Below the pieces are notes generated by a model. That model saw only the letters and a list, made by a program, of their open reading frames with translations. It had not been told where the DNA came from and searched no databases. From positions 707,518 to 771,517 of the forward strand of contig LR026961.1 of the NCBI GenBank assembly GCA_900498135.1: 64,000 bases of DNA, given 5' to 3'. A program made the position numbers and the translations under genes. This document shows, piece after piece, positions 26,601 through 33,365 of this stretch. How positions within the stretch are numbered: position 1 is the stretch's first letter; every line of letters begins with the position of its first letter. This DNA is from an uncultured Desulfatiglans sp. Its GTDB lineage: Bacteria; Desulfobacterota; DSM-4660; Desulfatiglandales; Desulfatiglandaceae.

Positions 26601-26752
26601 AAAGGGACCAGGCCGTAGAGGCCGTTGGTGTCGGTCAGGGCCAGCCGCCGCATGCCCAGGGCCGCCGCGGCGCTGCAGAGCCGTTCGACCCCGCCGATCC
26701 CCCAGCCCTTGGAGAAGTGGGAGTGGACGTGCAAATGGACGAAATCCTCCAT
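23660..26752 (-). CDS. dnaE2: Error-prone DNA polymerase III alpha subunit (DnaE2/ImuC)
   Basis: The 1030-residue C-family polymerase has an N-terminal PHP domain (HLHVHSHFSKGWG), the palm with DIDVDFAW carrying the two catalytic Asp and KIDILGNRS carrying the third, and a C-terminal OB fold (REVTAVGWWVTGKTVHTRGG). Length is typical for DnaE2 (about 1050) and shorter than replicative DnaE1. It performs translesion synthesis as part of an SOS mutasome. It starts three bases after the ImuB-like gene, with GAGGGGG upstream, and follows a lexA gene, which fits the imuB-dnaE2 cassette. Confidence 0.93.
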   Translation of the reverse strand: MEDFVHLHVHSHFSKGWGIGGVERLCSAAAALGMRRLALTDTNGLYGLVPFLQAAREHGITPIAGSELVHGGRRAVLLVKDEAGYANLSAVISARHCDPDFDLIGVLRDRRRGLTVLSDDIRLLKALRRDSRDDLFVEMSPGYGMARAYAFARRSGLPPVATSRVFLVERGDFPLHRILRAIAENSTLSRLEPADVCREADFLQPPPAMIDQFPHAPAAVANTLRVADGCLTAWEFNRIVFPRFAGMGDREAFDRLYQAALEGCRRRCGPLTEAVRRRLDHEMEIIRAKNFAHYFLVVAEMTRKVRYSCGRGSAAASLVAYALGITHVDPVRHNLLFERFLNPGRLDPPDIDVDFAWDEREQVMDEAFARYGHRRAAMVANQNTFGARAAVREVAKVFGLTEGEIARVTGRIGYGWRLGKMGAELRMHPRMRGLDFKEPWGAILDAAVKLEGHFNHLSTHCGGMVVVPDDIRRYCPVEISAKGVPVLQWEKDAVEDAGLVKIDILGNRSLAVIRDALAMASENHPGRVPAYDELDPLDDPAAVRIFHRADTFGVFYFESPATRRVLTQVSRGVDFEAYRRMDHFHLNVVVTSIIRPASNQSIHTWVERLHGAPWEPPHPLLRPVLEETLGVMVFQEQLSLAAVHLAGFEAGEADTLRKVVSKKHREKRLKDFYARFCAGAARRGVGRETVEDVWRMMMGFDGYSFCKPHSASYTLVAYKSAWLRARYPAEFMAAVISNGGGYYNTFGYISEARRMGLRVLPPDIDASASAYTGVGRDVRVGLMQLKALSAEGAAAILEERGKNGPFGSFESFLGRMRGRITLQDARILIKAGCFDRLEGEAARPALVWQALGFFARDRSRRCPGLFDCPDPAPMRPPGRGEPLCRADRLRQESETLGFYVSVHPIACYRDALVRLRPAWARDLRRCVGREVTAVGWWVTGKTVHTRGGEAMKFVSFEDPTGIYEAVFFPRVYDRYCHLLEAARPYVLKGRVEDDGGALSLNVRWIGFLDKYTGCGRPQEAGAAQGSAGGA

Positions 26753-26755
26753 GGC

Positions 26756-27955
26756 TCATGCCCCCTCCCTCACACCGCCCAGGTCGCCCTGCAGGGGCAG
26801 ACGCGCACGCCGGACCGCATCCGCACCGTAGCGCCCCCGGATCCGCTCGAGCGCCCGGACGAGGTCGCAGGCCTTTTCCTTCTGCGGTGCAGCCTCAGGG
26901 AACAGGCTGAGCTGGCCGCTTTCCGGGGCGAAGTCCCGAAACCAGACCCTCATGGCCCGTATCCCGACCCGCCGGGATGCGGCCTTCCTGAAAAGCTGCG
27001 CCATCCAGGGGTTCAATTCGAACTCCCACCAGCTGTAGACGGGAAGCTTCATCTGGCGGTGGACCTCCTCCAGATCCCCGTAGCGGATCATCAGACCCGC
27101 CCGGCGGGGCCGGAGGGCCTTTTCCCGCAGCCGGGCGGCGCACGCCTCCACCAGCCGGGCAAGCACCCCCAGGAGCCGGTCGTCGTCGTTTTCGTCCCCG
27201 GGCAGACTCACGCCGGCGGACACCACCGGACGGGCGGCCTCGGAACGGACGGGCGTCGGATCGATCCCGAGGACCCGCTGCCGGATGACGTGGGCCCGGC
27301 CGCCGAAGATCAGCCGGAGCGACCCGTCGTCCAGGGAGGCCAACTCGCCCGCCAGCCGGATCCGCAGTTCTTCGAGGAGGATCTTCCGCCGGACGGGCCC
27401 GATGCCGGGGACCATGTCCACCGGCAGCGGGGCCATGAACGCGGCCTCCAGCCCGTGATGGACGTCCAGCAGACCCGGGCGTCCCTGCACCCGCGAGGCG
27501 ATGCTCGAGATCATCTTGTTCCCTGCCAGGCCGACACTGCCTGCCAGCCGGATCCGCGTCCGGACCTCTCGCTCGAGCCGCTGCCCGGCGTCCCTGGCCC
27601 GCCCCCAGAGGCGCCCGGTGCCTGTCATGTCCAGGTAGACATGCCCGGGCCTGAACGGCTCCCAAAGCGGGGTGTACCGGCCGGTGATCCCCGTCAGGGC
27701 CTGCCACGCGCGGTCGACCAGATCGGGGTTGGGGGGCAGGCGCAGCAGGTCCGGGCACCGTTTGCGGGCCGCCATGAAGGGCATGCCCTTGAAGACCCCC
27801 TGTCTCCGGGCCTCCTGCGACACACAGAGCACCGGGGCCCGGTCCGAGCGGGGCACCGCCACCGCCACCGGCCGCCCCTTCAGCCCGGGCCGGCAGACCT
27901 CCTCCACCGCGACGGCGAAGGCCGGAATATGAAGATGGATGATCTGGCGCTCCAT
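26756..27955 (-). CDS. imuB: ImuB-like catalytically dead Y-family polymerase
   Basis: The 399-residue protein has the Y-family polymerase layout with palm, helix-hairpin-helix (MVPGIGPVRRKILLEEL) and little finger. Aligned by eye to DinB, all three catalytic carboxylates are gone: HVDMD reads HLHIP at residues 7-11, and LSLDEAYLD reads FRPGHVYLD. Loss of these residues marks ImuB proteins, which act as scaffolds that bring DnaE2 to the clamp. Near the C-terminus GQLSLFPE fits a beta-clamp-binding motif. The start ATG at 27955 gives the usual N-terminus; a GTG at 27964 is possible. The gene lies between lexA and dnaE2; imuA is not present. Confidence 0.88.
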   Translation of the reverse strand: MERQIIHLHIPAFAVAVEEVCRPGLKGRPVAVAVPRSDRAPVLCVSQEARRQGVFKGMPFMAARKRCPDLLRLPPNPDLVDRAWQALTGITGRYTPLWEPFRPGHVYLDMTGTGRLWGRARDAGQRLEREVRTRIRLAGSVGLAGNKMISSIASRVQGRPGLLDVHHGLEAAFMAPLPVDMVPGIGPVRRKILLEELRIRLAGELASLDDGSLRLIFGGRAHVIRQRVLGIDPTPVRSEAARPVVSAGVSLPGDENDDDRLLGVLARLVEACAARLREKALRPRRAGLMIRYGDLEEVHRQMKLPVYSWWEFELNPWMAQLFRKAASRRVGIRAMRVWFRDFAPESGQLSLFPEAAPQKEKACDLVRALERIRGRYGADAVRRARLPLQGDLGGVREGA

Positions 27956-28030
27956 AGCACGCACCCGCCCTTGCGGCAGTCACCGCACAAACACGTTCAA
28001 TTTTCGAGCCGGAAACGGCGATACGGAGCC

Positions 28031-28636
28031 CTACCTGTAATAGCGGATCACCCCGACCACCTTGCCGTCGATGCGCAGGTCCCCCTCCGCCAACCGGATG
28101 GAGGCCATGCCGGTGTGGGCCGGCCGGAGTTCGACGTGATCCGGCCGCCGGTAGTAGCGCTTCACCGTCGCCTCGTTGTCGATGAGGGCCACCACCGTAT
28201 CGCCGTTTTCAGCCACGGCCTGCTTCCTGACCACAACGAAATCCCCGTCCAGGATGCCGTCCTCGATCATGGAATCCCCCGTGACCTGCAGCACGAAATG
28301 GTCTCCCGAAGCCGCCATGGAGGGAGGCACCTCGATCGCCCGGCGGTCCTCCACCGCTTCGATGGGCTTCCCGGCGGCGACCTTCCCGAGGAGCGGGAAT
28401 TCGAACCGCCGGGCCTCCAGCGGCCGGAGCACCTCGATGGCCCGCTTGCGGTTCTTCTCCCGCGGACGCCGGATATACCCCTTCCGCTCCAGGATATCGA
28501 GATAGGTCGTGACCGCGTTGTACGAACGGAATCCGAAGTGCCGGCGGATTTCGTCGAAGCTCGGCGCCTCCCCCCACTCCGACCGGTACCGGACCAGATA
28601 GTCCAGGAAGGCCTTCTGTTTATCCGTCAACTTCAT
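28031..28636 (-). CDS. lexA: LexA repressor
   Basis: The 201-residue protein has an N-terminal winged helix (SFDEIRRHFGFRSYNAVTTYL) and the S24 peptidase half. The self-cleavage site is Ala88-Gly89 (KVAAGKPIE), the nucleophile is Ser122 (TGDSMIEDGI) and the general base is Lys159 (EATVKRYYR), with the same spacing as in E. coli. It controls the SOS response and here heads the lexA-imuB-dnaE2 run. Its promoter at 28679-28707 has repeats that could be an autoregulatory operator. Confidence 0.95.
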   Translation of the reverse strand: MKLTDKQKAFLDYLVRYRSEWGEAPSFDEIRRHFGFRSYNAVTTYLDILERKGYIRRPREKNRKRAIEVLRPLEARRFEFPLLGKVAAGKPIEAVEDRRAIEVPPSMAASGDHFVLQVTGDSMIEDGILDGDFVVVRKQAVAENGDTVVALIDNEATVKRYYRRPDHVELRPAHTGMASIRLAEGDLRIDGKVVGVIRYYR

Positions 28637-29141
28637 CCTGCGCCCCTTTGTGGTGGTATTGGATGCCTATAGAGGCACACAATACTGTAAATATCACTGT
28701 AAGTCAAGCGCAAAAACCGGCCGGCTCCCACTCACGAAGAGATCCACCCGCAAGAGGGGCACCGCTGGCCGCGCGCCCGAACAGCGCCTCATCAACCACG
28801 TCTCAGAAAACCTGAGGCGCAGCCCCCTGTCCATTCTTCACGATATATCCAGGCACCTCGGACGATTCCTCCGGCCCGCGAAGCGCGCCTGATTCGGCGC
28901 CTCCCTCTGAACCCAAAACACACCGTTTCTCACAATTCCTTCGTGAAAAACCAAAAATCCCGTTGATCAAAAGGGGCAAACATGCCTATAGTGCGTTTTC
29001 CAAGGGAATATGTGCGCTGTGGTATCCCAGAAGGCGCCGCCCTCACCGTTCGTTCAAACGCCCCCCTGCAGCCCCGGTCCTTTCAGCGAAGGTAAACCGT
29101 GCATGCGCCGATGGATCCCGTCCAACGAGGAGATGCAGCCC
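28637..29141. other. Divergent gap between lexA and nicotinate phosphoribosyltransferase (505 bp)
   Basis: The gap holds the lexA promoter and operator candidates (28664-28707) and a possible promoter for the plus-strand gene: TTGATC (28963-28968) and TATAGT (28987-28992) with an 18-base spacer. I see no small gene. Confidence 0.6.
28664..28707 (-). promoter_or_regulatory. lexA promoter with candidate LexA operators
   Basis: On the minus strand TTGACT (28702-28707) and TATTGT (28679-28684) are 17 bases apart. The spacer carries a direct repeat TACAGT-N6-TACAGT. Just downstream of the -10 box lies the inverted repeat TGCCT-N4-AGGCA (28664-28677). Either could be the LexA operator of this lineage; neither is the E. 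coli CTGT-N8-ACAG box. Confidence 0.6.
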
Positions 29142-30617
29142 ATGGAGATCCTGAACAAACTCTACCGCCACTCCCTCACCCTGCTGACCGATCTCTACGA
29201 ACTCACGATGGCTTACGGCTACTGGAAACTCGGGATGGCGGACAAGGAGGTGGCCTTCCACCTGACCTTTCGGCAAAACCCCTTCAAGGGCGGCTACGCG
29301 GTGGCATGCGGCCTCAGCCAGGTCATCGACTACCTGCAGAACTTCCGCTTCGACGACGAAGACATCGCCTACCTCGGCACCATCCCCGGCAACGATGGCC
29401 GCCCCATCTTCGATAACGCCTTTCTCCAATACCTCAAGGGCCTCACCCTGACCTTCAACCTGGACGCCCTGCCCGAGGGGACCGTCGTCTTTCCGCAGGA
29501 ACCCCTGGTGCGCGTCACCGGCCCTTTGCTGCAGTGCCAGATCCTCGAGTCGGCCCTGCTGAACATGATCAACTTCCAGACCCTGGTCGCCACCAAGGCG
29601 GCGCGCATCTGTCTGGCCGCCGAAGGCGACCCCGTCATGGAGTTCGGACTGCGGCGCGCCCAGGGGATCGACGGCGGGGTCTCCGCCAGCCGCGCCGCGT
29701 TCGTTGGCGGCTGCTCCGGGACGTCCAACGTCCTGGCCGGAAAGCTCTACGACATCCCGGTCAAGGGCACGCACGCCCACAGCTGGGTGATGGTCTTCGA
29801 TGACGAACTGCAGGCCTTCCGGGACTACGCCAAAGCCATGCCCAACAACTGCATCTTTCTGGTGGACACCTACGATACGCTCCAGGGGGTCCGCCACGCC
29901 GTCGCGGTGGCGAAGGAGCTGCGCGAGGCCGGACACGAGATGGTGGGGATCCGGATCGATTCGGGGGATCTTGCCTACCTCAGCAGCGAGGCCCAGAAGA
30001 TCCTGGAGGAGGCGGGATTCGGAGACAAGAGCATCGTCGGAAGCAGCGACCTCGATGAACACGTCATCCACAGCATCAAGGTGCAGGACGCCCCCATCAG
30101 CAGCTGGGGGGTCGGGACGCGCCTGGCCACCGCCTACGACGATCCCGCCCTCGGCGGAGTCTACAAGCTCACGGCGGTGCGAAACAAGGACGGCCGCTGG
30201 GATTACAAGGTCAAGCTATCCGAGCAGCTGATCAAGGCCACGACCCCCGGGGTCCTGCAGGTGCGCCGGTACCGGCGCAATAACGATTTCAAGGCGGATG
30301 CCATCTACGATGTCCAGCTGGGCGTCGAAGAGCCCTGCACGATCGTGGACCCGCTCAATCCCACCCGTCTGATGCACATCCCGACCGGCACTCCCCACGA
30401 GGATCTCCTCGTTCCGATCTTCAAGGGAGGCCGCCTGATCTACGACGTTCCCGCCTCCAGCGCGGCCCGGCAGCGGTGCCTGGATCAGCTCGAGCGCCTG
30501 CACCCGGCCATCCGCAGGCTCCTGAACCCCCACGAGTACCCGGCCGGCATCGAGATGCGGCTCCACGACCTGCGGACCGATCTGATCCGCGCCGCACGCG
30601 AAGCCGCCGGGAAGTAG
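29142..30617 (+). CDS. pncB: Nicotinate phosphoribosyltransferase
   Basis: The 491-residue enzyme makes nicotinate mononucleotide from nicotinate and PRPP in NAD salvage. Visible blocks are [36 protein letters not shown]-type residues in the active site, [11 protein letters not shown] with the phosphorylatable His, and [14 protein letters not shown] chose the ATG at 29142 with GAGGAG upstream; an ATG at 29103 is possible. The last 49 codons (30467-30614) are duplicated 2744 bases downstream at 33211-33358, with only synonymous differences, and an AT-richer lipoprotein cassette lies between the copies. Confidence 0.94.
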   Translation: MEILNKLYRHSLTLLTDLYELTMAYGYWKLGMADKEVAFHLTFRQNPFKGGYAVACGLSQVIDYLQNFRFDDEDIAYLGTIPGNDGRPIFDNAFLQYLKGLTLTFNLDALPEGTVVFPQEPLVRVTGPLLQCQILESALLNMINFQTLVATKAARICLAAEGDPVMEFGLRRAQGIDGGVSASRAAFVGGCSGTSNVLAGKLYDIPVKGTHAHSWVMVFDDELQAFRDYAKAMPNNCIFLVDTYDTLQGVRHAVAVAKELREAGHEMVGIRIDSGDLAYLSSEAQKILEEAGFGDKSIVGSSDLDEHVIHSIKVQDAPISSWGVGTRLATAYDDPALGGVYKLTAVRNKDGRWDYKVKLSEQLIKATTPGVLQVRRYRRNNDFKADAIYDVQLGVEEPCTIVDPLNPTRLMHIPTGTPHEDLLVPIFKGGRLIYDVPASSAARQRCLDQLERLHPAIRRLLNPHEYPAGIEMRLHDLRTDLIRAAREAAGK

Positions 30618-30660
30618 CCGCTCTTATAAACCAGCCAGATAGAACAGGAGAAAAAATCGA

Positions 30661-31638
30661 ATGCGAAAAGAGAACCCTTTGCTCATCATCGCCTCATTTG
30701 CACTGCTGGCTGCAGGATGCGCCACGCTCGACGAAGATACCGTGGTGCAAATGCCCCAACAACCTGTAATCAGCAAAACGCTGCAGCAGTCACAAGAGGA
30801 AACACCAAAAGGCCTCAAGCGCAAAGTGGCGGTCGCCCGTTTCTCCAATGAGACCAGATATGGCCAAAGTTTTTTCATCGATGCAAGCAATGATAGAATC
30901 GGAAAACAGGCATTGGATATTCTTTCTGCCAAATTGATGGCAACAGACAAATTCATCCTCCTTGAAAGGGCGGATTTGGATAAAATCGAAAAGGAGCTTG
31001 CACTCGGAAATGCAGGGAACCTTCGCAACATGGCAGACTATCTGATTGTTGGATCAGTCACTGCTTTCGGAAGAAAGGATCAAAGTGAAGTTGGAATTTT
31101 CAGTAGAGTCAAAAAGCAAATCGCCTATGCTAAAGTCCATATTAGATTGATCGACGTTTATACTGGGCAAATCATATATTCTGAAGAAGGTGAAGGGGAA
31201 GCATTTTCCGAGGCAGGAACTGTTTTCGGTGTCGGGCAGAAAGCAGGATACGATTCCGCACTTAACGATAAGGCACTAGAAACGGCCATTAATAATCTAT
31301 CATCGAATATCATTGAGAACCTACTGGATAAGCCTTGGAAGGCATACATCTTAGGATATGAAGATGGATACTTCATCATTTCAGGAGGTCAATCACAAAA
31401 CATAAAACCTGGATCATTCTTCGAGGTGATCCAGGAAGGGAAAAAAGTTAAGAACCCGCAAACCAATATGTTTCTGACGCTTCCCGGGCATAAAATCGCG
31501 GAACTAGAAGTCGTTCAGTGTGTTGGAGATACCGTCGAAAACGAAGTATCCTTATGCAACCTAGCCCATGGTTCTTTATCTCCATTTATTGAAAAGAATG
31601 ATTTCTCACAATTATACATAAGTGAAAGCGACAGGTGA
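30661..31638 (+). CDS. CsgG-family outer-membrane lipoprotein
   Basis: The 325-residue protein has a lipoprotein signal with lipobox LLAAGC (Cys20) and a CsgG domain: KVAVARFSNETRYGQ, QALDILSAKLMATDKFILLERADLDKIEKE, ADYLIVGSVTAFGRK and VHIRLIDVYTGQIIYSEEG, each typical. In the curli system CsgG forms a nonameric export pore. Homologues in other clusters pair with DUF4810 and DUF799 lipoproteins as here, with no curli subunit. The last 90 residues extend beyond the pore domain (ISGGQSQNIKPGSFFEV). AGGAG lies upstream of the ATG. It is the first gene of the cassette. Confidence 0.9.
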   Translation: MRKENPLLIIASFALLAAGCATLDEDTVVQMPQQPVISKTLQQSQEETPKGLKRKVAVARFSNETRYGQSFFIDASNDRIGKQALDILSAKLMATDKFILLERADLDKIEKELALGNAGNLRNMADYLIVGSVTAFGRKDQSEVGIFSRVKKQIAYAKVHIRLIDVYTGQIIYSEEGEGEAFSEAGTVFGVGQKAGYDSALNDKALETAINNLSSNIIENLLDKPWKAYILGYEDGYFIISGGQSQNIKPGSFFEVIQEGKKVKNPQTNMFLTLPGHKIAELEVVQCVGDTVENEVSLCNLAHGSLSPFIEKNDFSQLYISESDR

Positions 31639-31644
31639 TTCGAT

Positions 31645-31989
31645 ATGAAAATAAGGGCAATATTTGTTATACTTAGCTTTTTATCTTTAGCAATATGCGG
31701 ATGCGGATATCAAGAAGGCGTCATTGAACCAGATCGCCAATCCTATCTGCACTTTACTGGCAACACTGAGAACGCTATTTTTTATATTGATGATGGCAAT
31801 GGAATTTTGATAGAGGGTAATTATTACACAGATTCACAGACTGGCCAGAAAATTCATAGAGAAGGCCGCGTACTATATGAAATTATTCCCGGAAAACACG
31901 AAATCCTAGTAAAAAGGAATGGGACCGTTGTCGTTAAGCGTCTCTTAATGGTCAATAAAGGATCAACCGTGGAGGTACATATTCCATGA
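31645..31989 (+). CDS. Small lipoprotein of unknown function within the CsgG cassette
   Basis: This 114-residue protein has a signal peptide ending in a lipobox-like LAICGC. The mature part is all-beta in character (FYIDDGNGILIEGNYY, VLYEIIPGKHEILVKRNG, then a basic strand VVVKRLLMVNKGSTVEV) and recalls PEGA-like surface domains, although I cannot assign it to a family. It lies six bases after the csgG-like gene and its stop overlaps the start of the DUF4810 gene. It is an addition to the usual three-gene CsgG-DUF4810-DUF799 set. Confidence 0.8.
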   Translation: MKIRAIFVILSFLSLAICGCGYQEGVIEPDRQSYLHFTGNTENAIFYIDDGNGILIEGNYYTDSQTGQKIHREGRVLYEIIPGKHEILVKRNGTVVVKRLLMVNKGSTVEVHIP

Positions 31990-32435
31990 ATTATAAGTTT
32001 TTTCTATTTTTTACCATGCTGGCTTTGAGCGTCGCCATTGTCGGGTGCACTCCGAAAAGCCAAATGTATTATTGGGGAAATTATTCCGGCAACTTATATA
32101 ATGCGAAAAAAAATCCTTGTGCTGAGTCACTATCAGAGCATAAAGCCGGCCTCGAAGCCATCATAGATGAGTCCAAAACTCGAAATTTAAGGGTTCCTCC
32201 AGGCGTTTACGCTGAGCTTGGGTATATATACTCTATGGAGAACAACACTCAAATGGCGATTGAATTGTTTCAACTTGAACAGAATACATATCCTGAATCG
32301 GGCATTCTTATGGCGCGACTGATTCAACAAGCCGAAAAACGTGCTGCAGACGGAAATGAACGGGGAAATACCCCAGCGGAAATTTCAATCCAGAATGAAA
32401 AAGAAATAGGAGATTTGGAAAGTGAAAAAAACTAG
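31986..32435 (+). CDS. DUF4810 lipoprotein
   Basis: The 149-residue protein has a lipobox VAIVGC and the family hallmark MYYWGNYSGNLYNAKK right after the signal. The rest is helical with one TPR-like pair (PPGVYAELGYIYSMENN, QMAIELFQLEQNTYPES), ending in a charged tail. DUF4810 proteins are found next to CsgG-like and DUF799 lipoproteins in many Proteobacteria, including Neisseria. The ATG overlaps the previous stop (ATGA) and the end overlaps the next gene by 14 bases, so the unit is tightly coupled. Confidence 0.88.
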   Translation: MNYKFFLFFTMLALSVAIVGCTPKSQMYYWGNYSGNLYNAKKNPCAESLSEHKAGLEAIIDESKTRNLRVPPGVYAELGYIYSMENNTQMAIELFQLEQNTYPESGILMARLIQQAEKRAADGNERGNTPAEISIQNEKEIGDLESEKN

Positions 32436-33135
32436 CAGGATCTTCTTTTCTCTTTTGTTACCTTTGCTTTTCCTTGGCGCAATGGTGTCTGGATGTGCCA
32501 CGGTTCAAATGACGACTAAAGGCGAAGAGTTTCCAAAGATGTATGAAGAATCGCCAGTTGCCATACTTGTCTTGCCTCCTATAAACGAGTCGACAGCTGC
32601 AGACGCTAAACAATACTACGCTACCACAGTTCAAGAGGCCATTTCTTATTGGGGATTTTATATCTTCCCATATGAAATCACAACTGACATTCTAAAAATG
32701 GAAGGTCTGTATGATACTGAATTGCTATTAAATATGCCCATCAGTAAATTCCGTGAATATTTTGGCGCGGATGCGGTTCTATTTACAACGATAAAAAAAT
32801 GGGATCTTAGTTATATTGTAATCGCTTCCACACTAACAGTTGCTATCGAAGCTGAGTTGAAATCTACAATAACTGAACAAACTTTATGGAGTTATAGAGG
32901 AACAGTTGTAGTCGATCTTTCCGGAGGTCAACAGGTTGGCGGTGGATTGGCAGGGATCATAGCACAGTTAATAATAACGGCTGTCAATTCTGCTGTCGCA
33001 GATTATGTTCCTTATGCTAAACAAGCCAATTATCGAGCACTGTCAACTCTTCCCTTTGGGAAATACCACCCCGACCACATGACTGATCAAAGCATGTCTT
33101 TTCCAGATTTGACGCCTGGAAAAACGGATTTATAA
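32422..33135 (+). CDS. DUF799 (GNA1162-type) lipoprotein
   Basis: The 237-residue protein has a lipobox MVSGC and the DUF799 pattern: SPVAILVLPPINESTAADAK, YYATTVQEAISYWGFYIFP, FREYFGADAVLFTTIKKWD and a C-terminal VADYVPYAKQAN. The Neisseria homologue GNA1162 is an outer-membrane lipoprotein whose fold resembles TolB-like domains. It is the last gene of the cassette; 75 bases later the duplicated pncB fragment begins. Confidence 0.9.
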   Translation: MKKTSRIFFSLLLPLLFLGAMVSGCATVQMTTKGEEFPKMYEESPVAILVLPPINESTAADAKQYYATTVQEAISYWGFYIFPYEITTDILKMEGLYDTELLLNMPISKFREYFGADAVLFTTIKKWDLSYIVIASTLTVAIEAELKSTITEQTLWSYRGTVVVDLSGGQQVGGGLAGIIAQLIITAVNSAVADYVPYAKQANYRALSTLPFGKYHPDHMTDQSMSFPDLTPGKTDL

Positions 33136-33210
33136 GGGCGATGTTTATCGAGCTGGTCCAGACGATGGCAGAAAATGGCTGGTACAGAAAATTTTCACGC
33201 GTTCGATGGG

Positions 33211-33358
33211 CCGGCAGCGGTGCCTGGATCAGCTCGAGCGCCTGCACCCGGCCATCCGGAGGCTCCTGAACCCCCATGAATACCCGGCCGGCATCGAGAT
33301 GCGGCTCCACGACCTGCGGACCGATCTGATCCGCGCCGCCCGCGAAGCCGCTGGGAAG
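33211..33358 (+). pseudogene. Displaced 3' fragment of the nicotinate phosphoribosyltransferase gene
   Basis: This stretch matches 30467-30614 over 148 bases with five mismatches. All five are synonymous when read in the pncB frame (Arg, His, Glu, Ala, Ala codons), so the 49 encoded residues ([17 protein letters not shown] and on) are identical. The copy has no start signal of its own, runs past the original stop and ends eight bases before the kamA stop codon. It is most simply the original end of pncB, cut off by the cassette. Confidence 0.85.
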
Positions 33359-33365
33359 GTGCAAC

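Larger units (their letters stand above)
30618..33210 (+). mobile_element. Inserted lipoprotein cassette flanked by a duplicated pncB 3' end
   Basis: Four lipoprotein genes occupy this segment, which is visibly richer in A and T than all neighbours. It begins right after the pncB stop and ends where a 148-bp copy of the pncB 3' end begins. The layout is that of an element that entered the 3' end of a gene and rebuilt it. There is no integrase, transposase or terminal inverted repeat, so the mechanism is unknown and the mobile nature is inference. Confidence 0.55.

Noticed and set aside
24944-28672. Very long open frame (1242 codons) on the plus strand opposite dnaE2, imuB and lexA
   Set aside because: The minus strand carries three clear genes with catalytic motifs over the same bases. 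The antisense frame is open because of high GC at third codon positions and shows repetitive Pro/Arg/His-rich sequence without any family.
30618-33210. Phage or integrative element with its own integrase
   Set aside because: No integrase, excisionase or transposase can be seen in the segment; only the flanking duplication and composition suggest insertion.
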